Assembly (NCBI GenBank): GCA_900767405.1 | Contig: CAAFZB010000047.1 | Span: forward strand, 1-10,948 | Source: Rikenellaceae bacterium | GTDB lineage: Bacteria; Bacteroidota; Bacteroidia; Bacteroidales; UBA932 | Direction: 5' to 3' | DNA length: 10,948 nucleotides | Part shown: positions 1 through 6,178 of the stretch, in pieces | How the letters are laid out: each line of letters opens with the position of its first letter | How positions within the stretch are numbered: the first letter of the stretch is position 1 | Position numbers and translations under genes: made by a program | The notes under the pieces: generated by a model | What the model saw: the letters and a program-made list of their open reading frames with translations, nothing else | Databases searched by the model: none | Told to the model about the DNA's origin: nothing

Positions 1-26
1 AGTTCAGACGTGTGCTCTTCCGATCT
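1..26 (+). other. Illumina TruSeq adapter sequence (artefact)
   Basis: The first 26 bases match the TruSeq read-2 adapter in the orientation that precedes an insert, ending in GCTCTTCCGATCT. Their reverse complement is the familiar read-through adapter beginning AGATCGGAAGAGC. They were not trimmed before assembly, and cellular sequence can begin only at position 27. This is recognised from the sequence itself and is very unlikely to occur by chance. Confidence 0.97.
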
Positions 27-36
27 CATCGGAGGG

Positions 37-67
37 CAAATTTACTCACTTTTTGGCAATCCCCAAA
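37..67 (-). promoter_or_regulatory. mirror-image promoter on the minus strand
   Basis: Because of the inverted repeat, the minus strand also carries TTTG (CAAA at 64-67) and TAAATTTG (CAAATTTA at 37-44), again 19 bp apart. It would drive a divergent gene lying to the left, which has been lost at the contig end. Confidence is held down by the adapter only about 10 bp away and by the possibility of a fold-back artefact. Confidence 0.35.
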
Positions 68-82
68 AAGTGAGTAAATTTG
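52..82 (+). promoter_or_regulatory. Bacteroides-type promoter of the kinase-nucleotidyltransferase unit
   Basis: TTTG at 52-55 and TAAATTTG at 75-82 match the Bacteroides -33 (TTTG) and -7 (TAnnTTTG) elements exactly, with a 19-bp spacer, which is the expected distance. The -7 box ends 22 bp before the ATG at 105, leaving a leader of roughly 15-20 nt. The -33 box lies in the left arm of the inverted repeat and the -7 box in the right arm. If the left arm is an artefact, the -33 box is too. Confidence 0.6.
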
Positions 83-104
83 CCCGATAAACCCAGAAAA
101 CAGT

Positions 105-1520
105 ATGGAAGATCTCATTGCCTTGTTTGAAAATTACACAGGAAGAAAAGTCGAAAACACGCAGGAACTTACGTCTTCCGGCAGCAATCGGAGATATTAC
201 AGGATGGAGTCGGCCGGGACTTCTATCATAGGAGTTGTCGGCACCAGCAGGGAGGAGAATCACGCTTTCATTACCATCGCAAGGCATTTTTACTCGCAGG
301 GACTGAACGTTCCCCGGGTTTATGCGGTAAGCGAAGATGAAATGACCTACATACAGGAGGATCTGGGAGACCTTCAGCTTTACCAGATGGTAAGTGCAGG
401 AAGAGAGACGGGCGATTACAACGAAGAAGAGGTAGCCCTCCTTTGCAAAGCCATCTCGAAACTTCCCGACATACAGTTCCGGGGAGCAGAAGGGCTGGAC
501 TTCGGAATATGCTATCCCGACAGCGAATTCAACGAGAGGATGGTCAACTTTGACCTGAATTATTTCAAATATTGTTTCTTGAAGGCCACCGGGCTCGAAT
601 TCAACGAGGTAAGGCTGCAGGATGACTTTGACCGCCTGCGGGAAGACCTTATGAAAGACAGTGCAAGTACTTTTATGTACCGGGATTTCCAGGCCCGCAA
701 TGTGATGGTCAGGGATGGCGAGCCGTATTTCATTGATTTTCAGGGAGGAAGAAAAGGCCCTATTTATTACGATGTGGCATCTTTCATCTGGCAGGCCCGT
801 TCTCGTTTCTCGGAAAATCTCAAGGAGGTCCTTATCCAGGCCTACCTGGATTCCTTGAAGAAATACATTGAGGTGAACGAAGACGAATTTCGCGAGAAAT
901 TGCGCATCTTCGTCCTGTTCCGTACTCTCCAGGTTCTCGGAGCATACGGCTTCCGCGGATATTTCGAGAAAAAGCCCCATTTCCTGGGAAGCGTCCCGTT
1001 CGCCCTTACGAGTTTGCGCAAGCTCATTGCCAAGCCTTTTACGAAATACCCTTATCTGAACCAGGTCCTGGACTCTCTTACCAAGCTGCATCATCTCTAC
1101 GAGGTCGCCGATGACAAGCGCCTGGAAGTCCAGATATGCAGTTTCGCTTACAAGAGAGGGCTTCCTATGGACAATACCGGCAACGGAGGCGGATATATTT
1201 TCGACTGCCGTGCCGTAAACAATCCCGGCAAGTACGAGCACTTCAGGCAGTTTACCGGATTGGACAAGGAGGTGATCGATTTCCTGGAAGAGGACGGAGA
1301 GGTACTTACGTTCCTGGACAATGTCTACAAACTTGTAGATGCGCACGTCCAGCGTTTTCAGGAAAGGAAGTTTACCCATCTGCAGGTAAGTTTCGGCTGT
1401 ACCGGCGGCCAGCACAGGTCTGTGTACTGCGCCGAACATCTGGCCGAACATCTTTCACGCAAGTATGACGTGAAGATTGCTGTCAGTCACAGGGAACTGG
1501 GCATAGAAAAGCAATTATAG
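105..1520 (+). CDS. APH-family sugar kinase fused to a RapZ C-terminal domain
   Basis: This 471-residue cytoplasmic protein has two parts. Residues 1 to about 330 are an aminoglycoside-phosphotransferase/choline-kinase fold: a glycine/serine-rich nucleotide loop near GSNRRYY, the catalytic loop YRDFQARN (192-199; Asp194, Asn199) and the metal-binding FIDFQ (209-213; Asp211). Residues about 340-465 are the RapZ C-terminal domain, with SFAYKRGLP, a TGLDKEV segment and the signature GCTGGQHRSVY (431-441). In E. coli RapZ this domain binds glucosamine-6-phosphate and sRNA. The Walker-type RapZ N-domain is absent and is replaced by the kinase. The next gene starts 1 nt after the stop and encodes a sugar-phosphate nucleotidyltransferase, so the best model is a sugar-1-kinase of AmgK type acting on MurNAc/GlcNAc-like sugars. 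The substrate is inferred. The ATG at 105 fits the promoter at 52-82. Confidence 0.9.
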   Translation: MEDLIALFENYTGRKVENTQELTSSGSNRRYYRMESAGTSIIGVVGTSREENHAFITIARHFYSQGLNVPRVYAVSEDEMTYIQEDLGDLQLYQMVSAGRETGDYNEEEVALLCKAISKLPDIQFRGAEGLDFGICYPDSEFNERMVNFDLNYFKYCFLKATGLEFNEVRLQDDFDRLREDLMKDSASTFMYRDFQARNVMVRDGEPYFIDFQGGRKGPIYYDVASFIWQARSRFSENLKEVLIQAYLDSLKKYIEVNEDEFREKLRIFVLFRTLQVLGAYGFRGYFEKKPHFLGSVPFALTSLRKLIAKPFTKYPYLNQVLDSLTKLHHLYEVADDKRLEVQICSFAYKRGLPMDNTGNGGGYIFDCRAVNNPGKYEHFRQFTGLDKEVIDFLEEDGEVLTFLDNVYKLVDAHVQRFQERKFTHLQVSFGCTGGQHRSVYCAEHLAEHLSRKYDVKIAVSHRELGIEKQL

Positions 1521-1521
1521 G

Positions 1522-2256
1522 ATGAAAGCAATGATCTTTGCCGCAGGTCTCGGCACCCGCCTGAGACCGCTCACCGACAATCTGCCCAAGGCTTTGGTGG
1601 AGGTAAATGGCAAGCCGTTGCTGCTTCATACCTTGAATACTCTGAGGAGCAGCGGATTCGACGATTTTGTAATAAATACCCACCATTTTGCCCAAAAGAT
1701 AGAGGATTATCTTCTGGAGAACGGCAATTTCGGTCTTAAGATAGCACTTTCAAAAGAGGCGGACGAACTTCTGGGTACAGGGGGAGGAATACGTTTCGCC
1801 CGGCCCCTGCTCGAGGGAAGCGGACATTTTTTCATTCACAACGTCGACATCTTCTCCAATCTCGACATCCCGCAGATGTGCGCAGGCTGTCCTTCCGACG
1901 CTTTGTCCAACCTGCTCGTGAGCGAGCGCAAGACTACCCGGTATTTCCTGTTCGACGATGACGGTCTGCTGCGCGGATGGACGAATCTTGCAACCGGCGA
2001 AGTGAAAAGTCCCTTCGGAAAGATAAACCCCGACAAGTACAACCGCCTTGCCTTTGCAGGAGTACACTACGTCTCAGACAGGATTTTCCCCCTGATGGAA
2101 AAATGGCCGGCCGTTTTCTCCATCGTTGATTTCTATCTTTGGGCCGCAAAGGAAAATCCCATCTACGCGTATGTGCAGACGGGACTTGAACTTATCGACG
2201 TGGGCAAGGTAGAGACTCTGGAGCTTGCCGCAGATTTCTTGAGGAGAAGGCGCTAG
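1522..2256 (+). CDS. sugar-1-phosphate nucleotidyltransferase, MurU-like
   Basis: This 244-residue protein is a single NTP-transferase (Rossmann-like) domain. The nucleotide-binding signature runs from AAGLGTRLRPLT (7-18) to LPKAL (21-25, Lys23). LGTGGGI (84-90) is the usual second nucleotide-contacting loop, HNVDI (106-110) supplies the metal-binding Asp109, and LIDVGK (224-229) provides the C-terminal Asp. Family members transfer an NMP to a sugar-1-phosphate, giving an NDP-sugar and pyrophosphate. The length fits the short MurU/mannose-1-phosphate guanylyltransferase class with no C-terminal left-handed helix. It starts 1 nt after the kinase stop, so the two are almost certainly co-translated. 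That pairing resembles AmgK-MurU (MurNAc-1-P to UDP-MurNAc, bypassing de novo synthesis). Specificity for UTP and MurNAc-1-P is inference. The stop codon is shared with the opposing gene. Confidence 0.88.
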   Translation: MKAMIFAAGLGTRLRPLTDNLPKALVEVNGKPLLLHTLNTLRSSGFDDFVINTHHFAQKIEDYLLENGNFGLKIALSKEADELLGTGGGIRFARPLLEGSGHFFIHNVDIFSNLDIPQMCAGCPSDALSNLLVSERKTTRYFLFDDDGLLRGWTNLATGEVKSPFGKINPDKYNRLAFAGVHYVSDRIFPLMEKWPAVFSIVDFYLWAAKENPIYAYVQTGLELIDVGKVETLELAADFLRRRR

Positions 2257-3167
2257 TCGAACAGCGAAGGCACTTCGTCAAAGTTGCCCTCTTTCCTTTC
2301 CAATTTTATCTTGCTGAATTCGAAAACCGTCAGGGCAGTGAGAAGTATGCACACGCAGAAGACAACTATGAAGGTCTGGTTGTCAAGCACGGATGCCCAG
2401 CTCTCGATATCCTTCAAAGCCGGGATGCGGGACAGGACAAGAGCCGTAAAGTTGTTGACGGCGTGCATAAGCATAGTCAGGTACAGGGAACCTGTTTTCC
2501 AATATACGTAACCGAAGAGGCAGCCTAGCAGGAACGCTGCGATTGCCTGCCAGGGGTTGGCGTGTATTATCGCAAAGAACAGGGCGGAGATAATGATTGC
2601 CCATACGGGCCTGACGCTCTGTCCCTTCTTGCTTTTGTGGTTGAGCAGGCCGCGAAGTACGATTCCGCGGCAAAGCCATTCCTCGAAAAACGGCGCGAAT
2701 ACAGCCACACTTATGAAATTCAATGCGAAATTGCCTTGGGTGATGCCTTCCATAGCCGTCTTGAGATATTCAGGCATAGGAGGAAGCAAACTTATGAAGA
2801 AGTCTGCTATGAAGTTGAGCGACAGGGTGGCGACAATTGCAAGCAGAACGCTCAGGCCGCCGCCCAGGGGTGCAAAGTGAAAGTTGTTCAGCTTGCGCCC
2901 TTTGGCAAAGGACTCGTTCTTCCTGGATTGGGAAGAAGCGAAGATCATTGCCGGGATGAACATCAGAGGATATACTATCAGCATAACCACGTCTATTCCG
3001 GCATTGATTCTGTCCTTGAGCAGAAAAGTAGGAATAAGAGCAATGATGTTGGCAATGAAAGCGCCTATCAGAAGCCACAGGCAAAGAATGATGATGTCTG
3101 TGATTCTTGGCACGAAATGGTCGAAGTTGGAAAGGATTCCAAAATTGCCTCTGCGGGACTTACTCAT
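2253..3167 (-). CDS. CPBP-family intramembrane metalloprotease
   Basis: This 304-residue integral membrane protein has about eight hydrophobic segments. All motifs of the CPBP (CAAX protease and bacteriocin-processing, ABI) family are present: FEEWLCR (161-167, giving Glu162-Glu163 and Arg167), FAIIH (198-202, His202) and MHAVNN (234-239, His235 and Asn239). These residues form the active site in the eukaryotic Rce1 relatives, so the enzyme is probably catalytically competent. Its substrate is unknown; bacterial members have been linked to peptide maturation, immunity or envelope processing. It starts 10 nt after the upstream nucleotidyltransferase stop and is probably expressed from that gene's promoter. 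Its stop codon overlaps the opposing gene's stop. A 233-codon open frame on the other strand is a shadow of this gene. Confidence 0.9.
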   Translation of the reverse strand: MSKSRRGNFGILSNFDHFVPRITDIIILCLWLLIGAFIANIIALIPTFLLKDRINAGIDVVMLIVYPLMFIPAMIFASSQSRKNESFAKGRKLNNFHFAPLGGGLSVLLAIVATLSLNFIADFFISLLPPMPEYLKTAMEGITQGNFALNFISVAVFAPFFEEWLCRGIVLRGLLNHKSKKGQSVRPVWAIIISALFFAIIHANPWQAIAAFLLGCLFGYVYWKTGSLYLTMLMHAVNNFTALVLSRIPALKDIESWASVLDNQTFIVVFCVCILLTALTVFEFSKIKLERKEGNFDEVPSLFD

Positions 3168-3177
3168 ATTTCTTCAA

Positions 3178-4107
3178 TTAATAAAGTGGTGACGGATATA
3201 TGCCTTTCCGAACAAGTTCGGCGAATTTCGCTACGACTCCCGGACGGTCCTCGGGGAATGTAACGCCGAACCATTTTGAATCAGTGCCCAGGACCGTGGT
3301 GCTGGCGGTACCTGCATTTATAAGGCAGTCAATCACATAGGGAATGTAGAACTCCTTCTTGAGTTCGGTTCCGAACTGTGCGAGGAAGTCGGCGAAGGCC
3401 TTTTCGCAGTGGGCGAAATAGTCTGGTGTGAAACCCCACATATTCATAGAACAGAGGTCGTGTCCCTTTATTTCGACCCTTTCCTTTGTATTGCTGTTTA
3501 CGCCGAAAATCTTTCCGTCGTCTTCCTTTATGACTTCGAGATGTTCTACAACGCTCGTAAGATTGCGCTTCTGGTCATAAGAGCAGATTCCACGGGAAAC
3601 GCTTCCGTTCTCGGAAAGTGTGTTCTGGAGCTCGAAACCTACAATGCAGTATTCCCCCTTGGTGTCTGAATGTTCCGAAAGCCACTTGCCAAGAACTGCA
3701 AATGATTCCCTTCCATAGTAGTCATCTCCGTTTATTACCGCAAAGGGCTCCTTGATGACATCTTTTGCCATAAGTACTGCGTGAGCCGTTCCCCAGGGCT
3801 TTACCCGCTCGGGATTGATTTCGTATCCTGCAGGAATCTTGTCCAGCTCCTGGCTTACAAAGCAGAACTGGAGCTTCTCTCCATCGGGGCAGCGGTATTT
3901 GCCGTATTTTTTCTCGACCAGCTGCTCAAACTGGGCACGGAATGAATCCCTGACTATGAAAACAACCTTTCCGAAACCGGCCTGAACTGCATCGTAGATG
4001 GAATAATCCAGGATTGTTTCTCCGTTAGGACCAAGGGTGTCGAGTTGTTTGAGTCCACCATAGCGGCTGCCCATTCCGGCTGCCAATGCAAGAAGCGTAG
4101 GTTTCAT
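3178..4107 (-). CDS. NDP-sugar pyrophosphorylase-like nucleotidyltransferase
   Basis: This 309-residue cytoplasmic enzyme is of the nucleotidyltransferase (NTP_transferase) family. Visible motifs are AAGMGSRYGGLKQ (9-21) for nucleotide binding, KPWGTAHA (103-110) as the base/ribose-contacting loop, NGDDYYG (126-132) with metal-binding acidic residues, and SMNMWGF (220-226) lining the sugar pocket. The domain layout resembles RmlA/GalU-type enzymes, but the exact sugar and nucleotide cannot be read from the sequence. It is distinct from the MurU-like enzyme at 1522-2256: longer, with different loop sequences and on the opposite strand. It is first in a two-gene unit with the CPBP protease (10-nt gap) and diverges from the FtsB-like gene through overlapping promoter boxes. 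Confidence 0.88.
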   Translation of the reverse strand: MKPTLLALAAGMGSRYGGLKQLDTLGPNGETILDYSIYDAVQAGFGKVVFIVRDSFRAQFEQLVEKKYGKYRCPDGEKLQFCFVSQELDKIPAGYEINPERVKPWGTAHAVLMAKDVIKEPFAVINGDDYYGRESFAVLGKWLSEHSDTKGEYCIVGFELQNTLSENGSVSRGICSYDQKRNLTSVVEHLEVIKEDDGKIFGVNSNTKERVEIKGHDLCSMNMWGFTPDYFAHCEKAFADFLAQFGTELKKEFYIPYVIDCLINAGTASTTVLGTDSKWFGVTFPEDRPGVVAKFAELVRKGIYPSPLY

Positions 4108-4134
4108 AATGCGTTATTATGTTTTTAAATTTTA

Positions 4135-4142
4135 CAAAATTA
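4135..4142 (-). promoter_or_regulatory. -7 box for the nucleotidyltransferase-CPBP unit
   Basis: On the minus strand this reads TAATTTTG, a full match to TAnnTTTG, 27 bp before the ATG at 4107. No TTTG is visible at the expected -33 distance, so the call rests on the -7 box and its position. It lies 2 bp from the oppositely oriented -7 box at 4145-4152. Confidence 0.5.
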
Positions 4143-4144
4143 AG

Positions 4145-4152
4145 TATTTTTG
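4145..4152 (+). promoter_or_regulatory. -7 box for the FtsB-like gene
   Basis: TATTTTTG matches TAnnTTTG fully and ends 16 bp before the ATG at 4169. The -33 region is only T-rich (TTTT at 4122-4125, 19 bp away). The box lies inside the reading frame that would be used if translation began at the earlier ATG at 4109, which argues for the later start. Confidence 0.5.
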
Positions 4153-4168
4153 CGACAATACTCGATTT

Positions 4169-4450
4169 ATGGAGAAAAAAAAGAATAAGGGCTGGAGATT
4201 TTATCTTATCGCAACACTGCTTTTCCTGGCATTCCTGCTGGTGAAAAGGAACAATATCGTACGCTGGGTACAATCCGGATTCACCGTAGCACAGCAGGAA
4301 AAGACCATCGAGTATTACAAGGAGTCCATAGACCGGATGGACAGCCAGCTTAAAGGACTGAATACAAACCTCGATTCTCTGGAGACTTATGCCAGGGAGA
4401 ATTTCAATTTCGTAAAACCCGGCGACGACCTGTACCTGGTAGGGGAGTAG
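4169..4450 (+). CDS. FtsB/DivIC-like septum formation initiator protein
   Basis: This 93-residue single-pass membrane protein has a basic cytoplasmic start (EKKKNKGWR), one hydrophobic segment at about 11-25, a helical stretch likely to form a coiled coil (about 40-75), and the family's C-terminal signature ARENFNFVKPGDDLYLV (75-91). FtsB/DivIC proteins pair with FtsL and FtsQ/DivIB in the divisome to activate septal peptidoglycan synthesis. The frame is open back to an ATG at 4109, which would add 20 residues (aromatic and basic, not family-like). I choose 4169 because the -7 box at 4145-4152 lies between the two ATGs and because the shorter form has the normal family length. Its stop is 4 nt from the stop of the opposing gene. 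FtsB and DivIC cannot be told apart here. Confidence 0.88.
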   Translation: MEKKKNKGWRFYLIATLLFLAFLLVKRNNIVRWVQSGFTVAQQEKTIEYYKESIDRMDSQLKGLNTNLDSLETYARENFNFVKPGDDLYLVGE

Positions 4451-4454
4451 AATC

Positions 4455-5465
4455 CTAAAGAAGAAGCATCACCGCAAAGACATACAGGAGTATGCCTTGT
4501 ACCATCAGCCTGTTCCTTACAGAGTGATTGAGCATTTCCTCGGTAGGATTCTTTTGCATAAGTTCGTCCATTTCCTCCTTGTCGGGAAGATCGTTCGCCG
4601 ACCATTTCCTTATGACCTGCTGATTGTGAATGAAAGTTGCGCCGGCATTCGAACGGTTGAGGCTCATAAGGGTACGCCTGTCGGCGCAGAAGGCCGAATC
4701 TGAATAAAGTTCGTCGGGGGCACAGCTCATAAGTACCATAGGACGGTATCCTTCCTGTTTTGCAAGGTCCAGGAAAGCGCAAGTCTCGTCTGAATCATAA
4801 TTGTCTGTATCATAGACGCTTATTGCCATTATCGGCCCCTCGAAACAGCAGGTGTCGATATATTCCCTCTGCGCAGTGCAGACAGACAGGGGCGCGTCTT
4901 CGGTCTGGATCTCGGCGCCGCCGTTATAGGCCGTGAAATCCATCAGGGGAACAGAACAGAGGGAGTACACGGCAAAGATGACAGATGACAGCCCCGCAAT
5001 CGAGAAAGTTATGTACTTTATCTTTTTGGTGTGGCCGAAGTCCCGGAAGGGAAGGAAGGCGTAACACCACAGAAGGAGCAGAATGCCGTTTTTGATGAGA
5101 CTCTGGATATGGGTCAGATGTATGGCCTGCCCAAAGCAACCGCAGTCCATCGCCGGATTTTCAATTGCCAGGATGGCGGTTACTATCGTGAATGCAGTCA
5201 GTACGATTCCGCTTGCAAAGGCGGTTATCCTGCGCCAGACCCCGGTAATGAGGGCGGCGCCAAGCAGAGTCTCGAATATGGAGAGCGTCACCGCAACGGG
5301 CTTGGCCGCATATGCTATGAATGGAAGAGCGAAGAATTTTGAATAGTCTTCGACTATAAGCGAAGTGCCTACGGGATCCATCAGCTTAAAGAATCCTGCC
5401 ATATATACTACAATCCCAATTATGGTTGCAGAGGCTCTGCGGCTGGCTTTATAGATGTTGCTCAT
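4455..5465 (-). CDS. DoxX/MauE-type membrane protein with thioredoxin-like C-terminal region
   Basis: The N-terminal part of this 336-residue protein (about 12-170) has four to five membrane helices in DoxX/MauE arrangement, with the redox-associated motif MDCGCFG (106-112) after the third helix. A loop-exposed region follows (about 180-310) whose pattern (PIMAISVYD, then AGATFIHNQQVIRKW) resembles a degenerate thioredoxin-like fold. It has several cysteines (196, 206, 207, 229, 248, 260) but no CxxC, and a final hydrophobic segment (about 321-336) ends the protein. The architecture resembles the Bacteroides BT_3928-type DoxX proteins. MauE/DoxX proteins are linked to disulfide or thiol chemistry at the membrane; the role here is unknown. 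The start overlaps the tmk stop as ATGA, implying translational coupling. Confidence 0.82.
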   Translation of the reverse strand: MSNIYKASRRASATIIGIVVYMAGFFKLMDPVGTSLIVEDYSKFFALPFIAYAAKPVAVTLSIFETLLGAALITGVWRRITAFASGIVLTAFTIVTAILAIENPAMDCGCFGQAIHLTHIQSLIKNGILLLLWCYAFLPFRDFGHTKKIKYITFSIAGLSSVIFAVYSLCSVPLMDFTAYNGGAEIQTEDAPLSVCTAQREYIDTCCFEGPIMAISVYDTDNYDSDETCAFLDLAKQEGYRPMVLMSCAPDELYSDSAFCADRRTLMSLNRSNAGATFIHNQQVIRKWSANDLPDKEEMDELMQKNPTEEMLNHSVRNRLMVQGILLYVFAVMLLL

Positions 5466-6142
5466 AAGATTACAGCGTCTACAAGAGTCTTGATTTTAGT
5501 GAAGATGCTGTCGGGCTCGAGCATCTTTCCCCGGGCATCGGAGCAGTCTACGGTCTTGAGCCCCGGGTCGCAAGCGGCCAGCTCAAGATACATCTGTTTC
5601 ACTTTCTTCTGAAACCCTATGTTTGCTTCGTGAATGTCCTTCTGGCCCTGGAGGTAATCCCTGTCGTCACCCGAGCGGTTGGAGTTGAGGCTTTCTGCGA
5701 CAAAATCTATAGGGACGTCGAGGAAGATGTTCAAATCGGGCCTTGGCAGGCCGAAGGTCCCGAATTCGGTGTCCAGAATCCAGTTCTTGACTTCTTCGCG
5801 CTCACAGGGGTCGGAAATCTTTGCGCACTGATAGGCAATGTTCGAATACACGAACCTGTCCAGGAGCACCGTTCCTCCCTGCTCCAGAGTCTGCTTTATG
5901 AGGGGGAGGGCATTGTGCCGGTCTTCGGCGAACAGAAGGGCTACCAGCTGGGGGTGAACTGCATCTATGGGACCGAACCCTCCGCGCAGGAATTTGGAAA
6001 TGAGATTCCCGTAAACGGGAGCATCGTAGCGGGGGAAATGTATGTATTCCAGATTGGAGCACATACCTTCCAGATAACTTTTCAGTTTATGGACCTGGGT
6101 CGATTTTCCGGCTCCGTCCAGCCCTTCCAGAACAATAAGCAT
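5462..6142 (-). CDS. tmk: thymidylate kinase (dTMP kinase)
   Basis: This enzyme phosphorylates dTMP to dTDP with ATP, an essential step in dTTP supply. The 226-residue protein has the P-loop GLDGAGKST (7-15), FPRYD (36-40) contacting the nucleotide, the DRFVYSN motif (95-101, the family's DR(Y/H) loop) that positions the monophosphate, and a lid region around NRSGDDRDYL (155-164) with arginines. Length is slightly above the usual 205-215, mostly from C-terminal residues. It is first in its transcription unit, with a -7 box 7 bp before the ATG, and overlaps the DoxX-like gene by 4 nt. Thymidylate synthesis uses folate, so the divergent neighbour folP is metabolically related. Confidence 0.95.
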   Translation of the reverse strand: MLIVLEGLDGAGKSTQVHKLKSYLEGMCSNLEYIHFPRYDAPVYGNLISKFLRGGFGPIDAVHPQLVALLFAEDRHNALPLIKQTLEQGGTVLLDRFVYSNIAYQCAKISDPCEREEVKNWILDTEFGTFGLPRPDLNIFLDVPIDFVAESLNSNRSGDDRDYLQGQKDIHEANIGFQKKVKQMYLELAACDPGLKTVDCSDARGKMLEPDSIFTKIKTLVDAVIL

Positions 6143-6149
6143 AACTCTA

Positions 6150-6157
6150 CAAATATA
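6150..6157 (-). promoter_or_regulatory. -7 box for tmk
   Basis: On the minus strand this reads TATATTTG, a full TAnnTTTG match, 7 bp before the tmk ATG (6142). The start of transcription would fall at or within a few bases of the start codon, so the message may be leaderless. The -33 position reads TACA rather than TTTG. Confidence 0.55.
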
Positions 6158-6170
6158 TTGAATTTTTCTT

Positions 6171-6178
6171 TAATTTTG
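6171..6178 (+). promoter_or_regulatory. -7 box for folP
   Basis: TAATTTTG is a full TAnnTTTG match, 6 bp before the folP ATG (6185). As for tmk, this predicts a transcript beginning at or almost at the start codon. The -33 position reads TACA, the mirror of the tmk side. Confidence 0.55.

Larger units (their letters stand above)
34..85. repeat. perfect 23-bp inverted repeat, 6-nt loop
   Basis: Positions 34-56 are the exact reverse complement of 63-85, separated by CAATCC (57-62). Three more outer pairs (28-30 ATC with 86-88 GAT) can form across a 3-nt bulge. As RNA or single-stranded DNA this would be a very stable hairpin. It lies 8 bp from the adapter and just upstream of the first gene. 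It could be a natural palindromic regulatory region, a dispersed repeat, or a fold-back chimera made during library preparation. The promoter boxes in both arms favour a natural origin but do not prove it. Confidence 0.85.

Noticed and set aside
42..1451. 469-codon open frame on the minus strand
   Set aside because: It is antisense to the kinase-RapZ gene, whose motifs are unmistakable. The antisense translation shows no recognisable domain and would start beyond the kinase gene's natural reading. It is a by-product of the codon use of the real gene.
2265..2277. CGAAG-GCA-CTTCG hairpin as a bidirectional terminator
   Set aside because: Only five pairs, no U-tract on either strand, and it lies within the protease coding sequence. 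It may be chance.
2562..3263. 233-codon plus-strand open frame crossing the CPBP gene and its junction
   Set aside because: It is opposite a gene with all the CPBP catalytic motifs. The translated product is polar, without family motifs, and spans the end of a second real gene.
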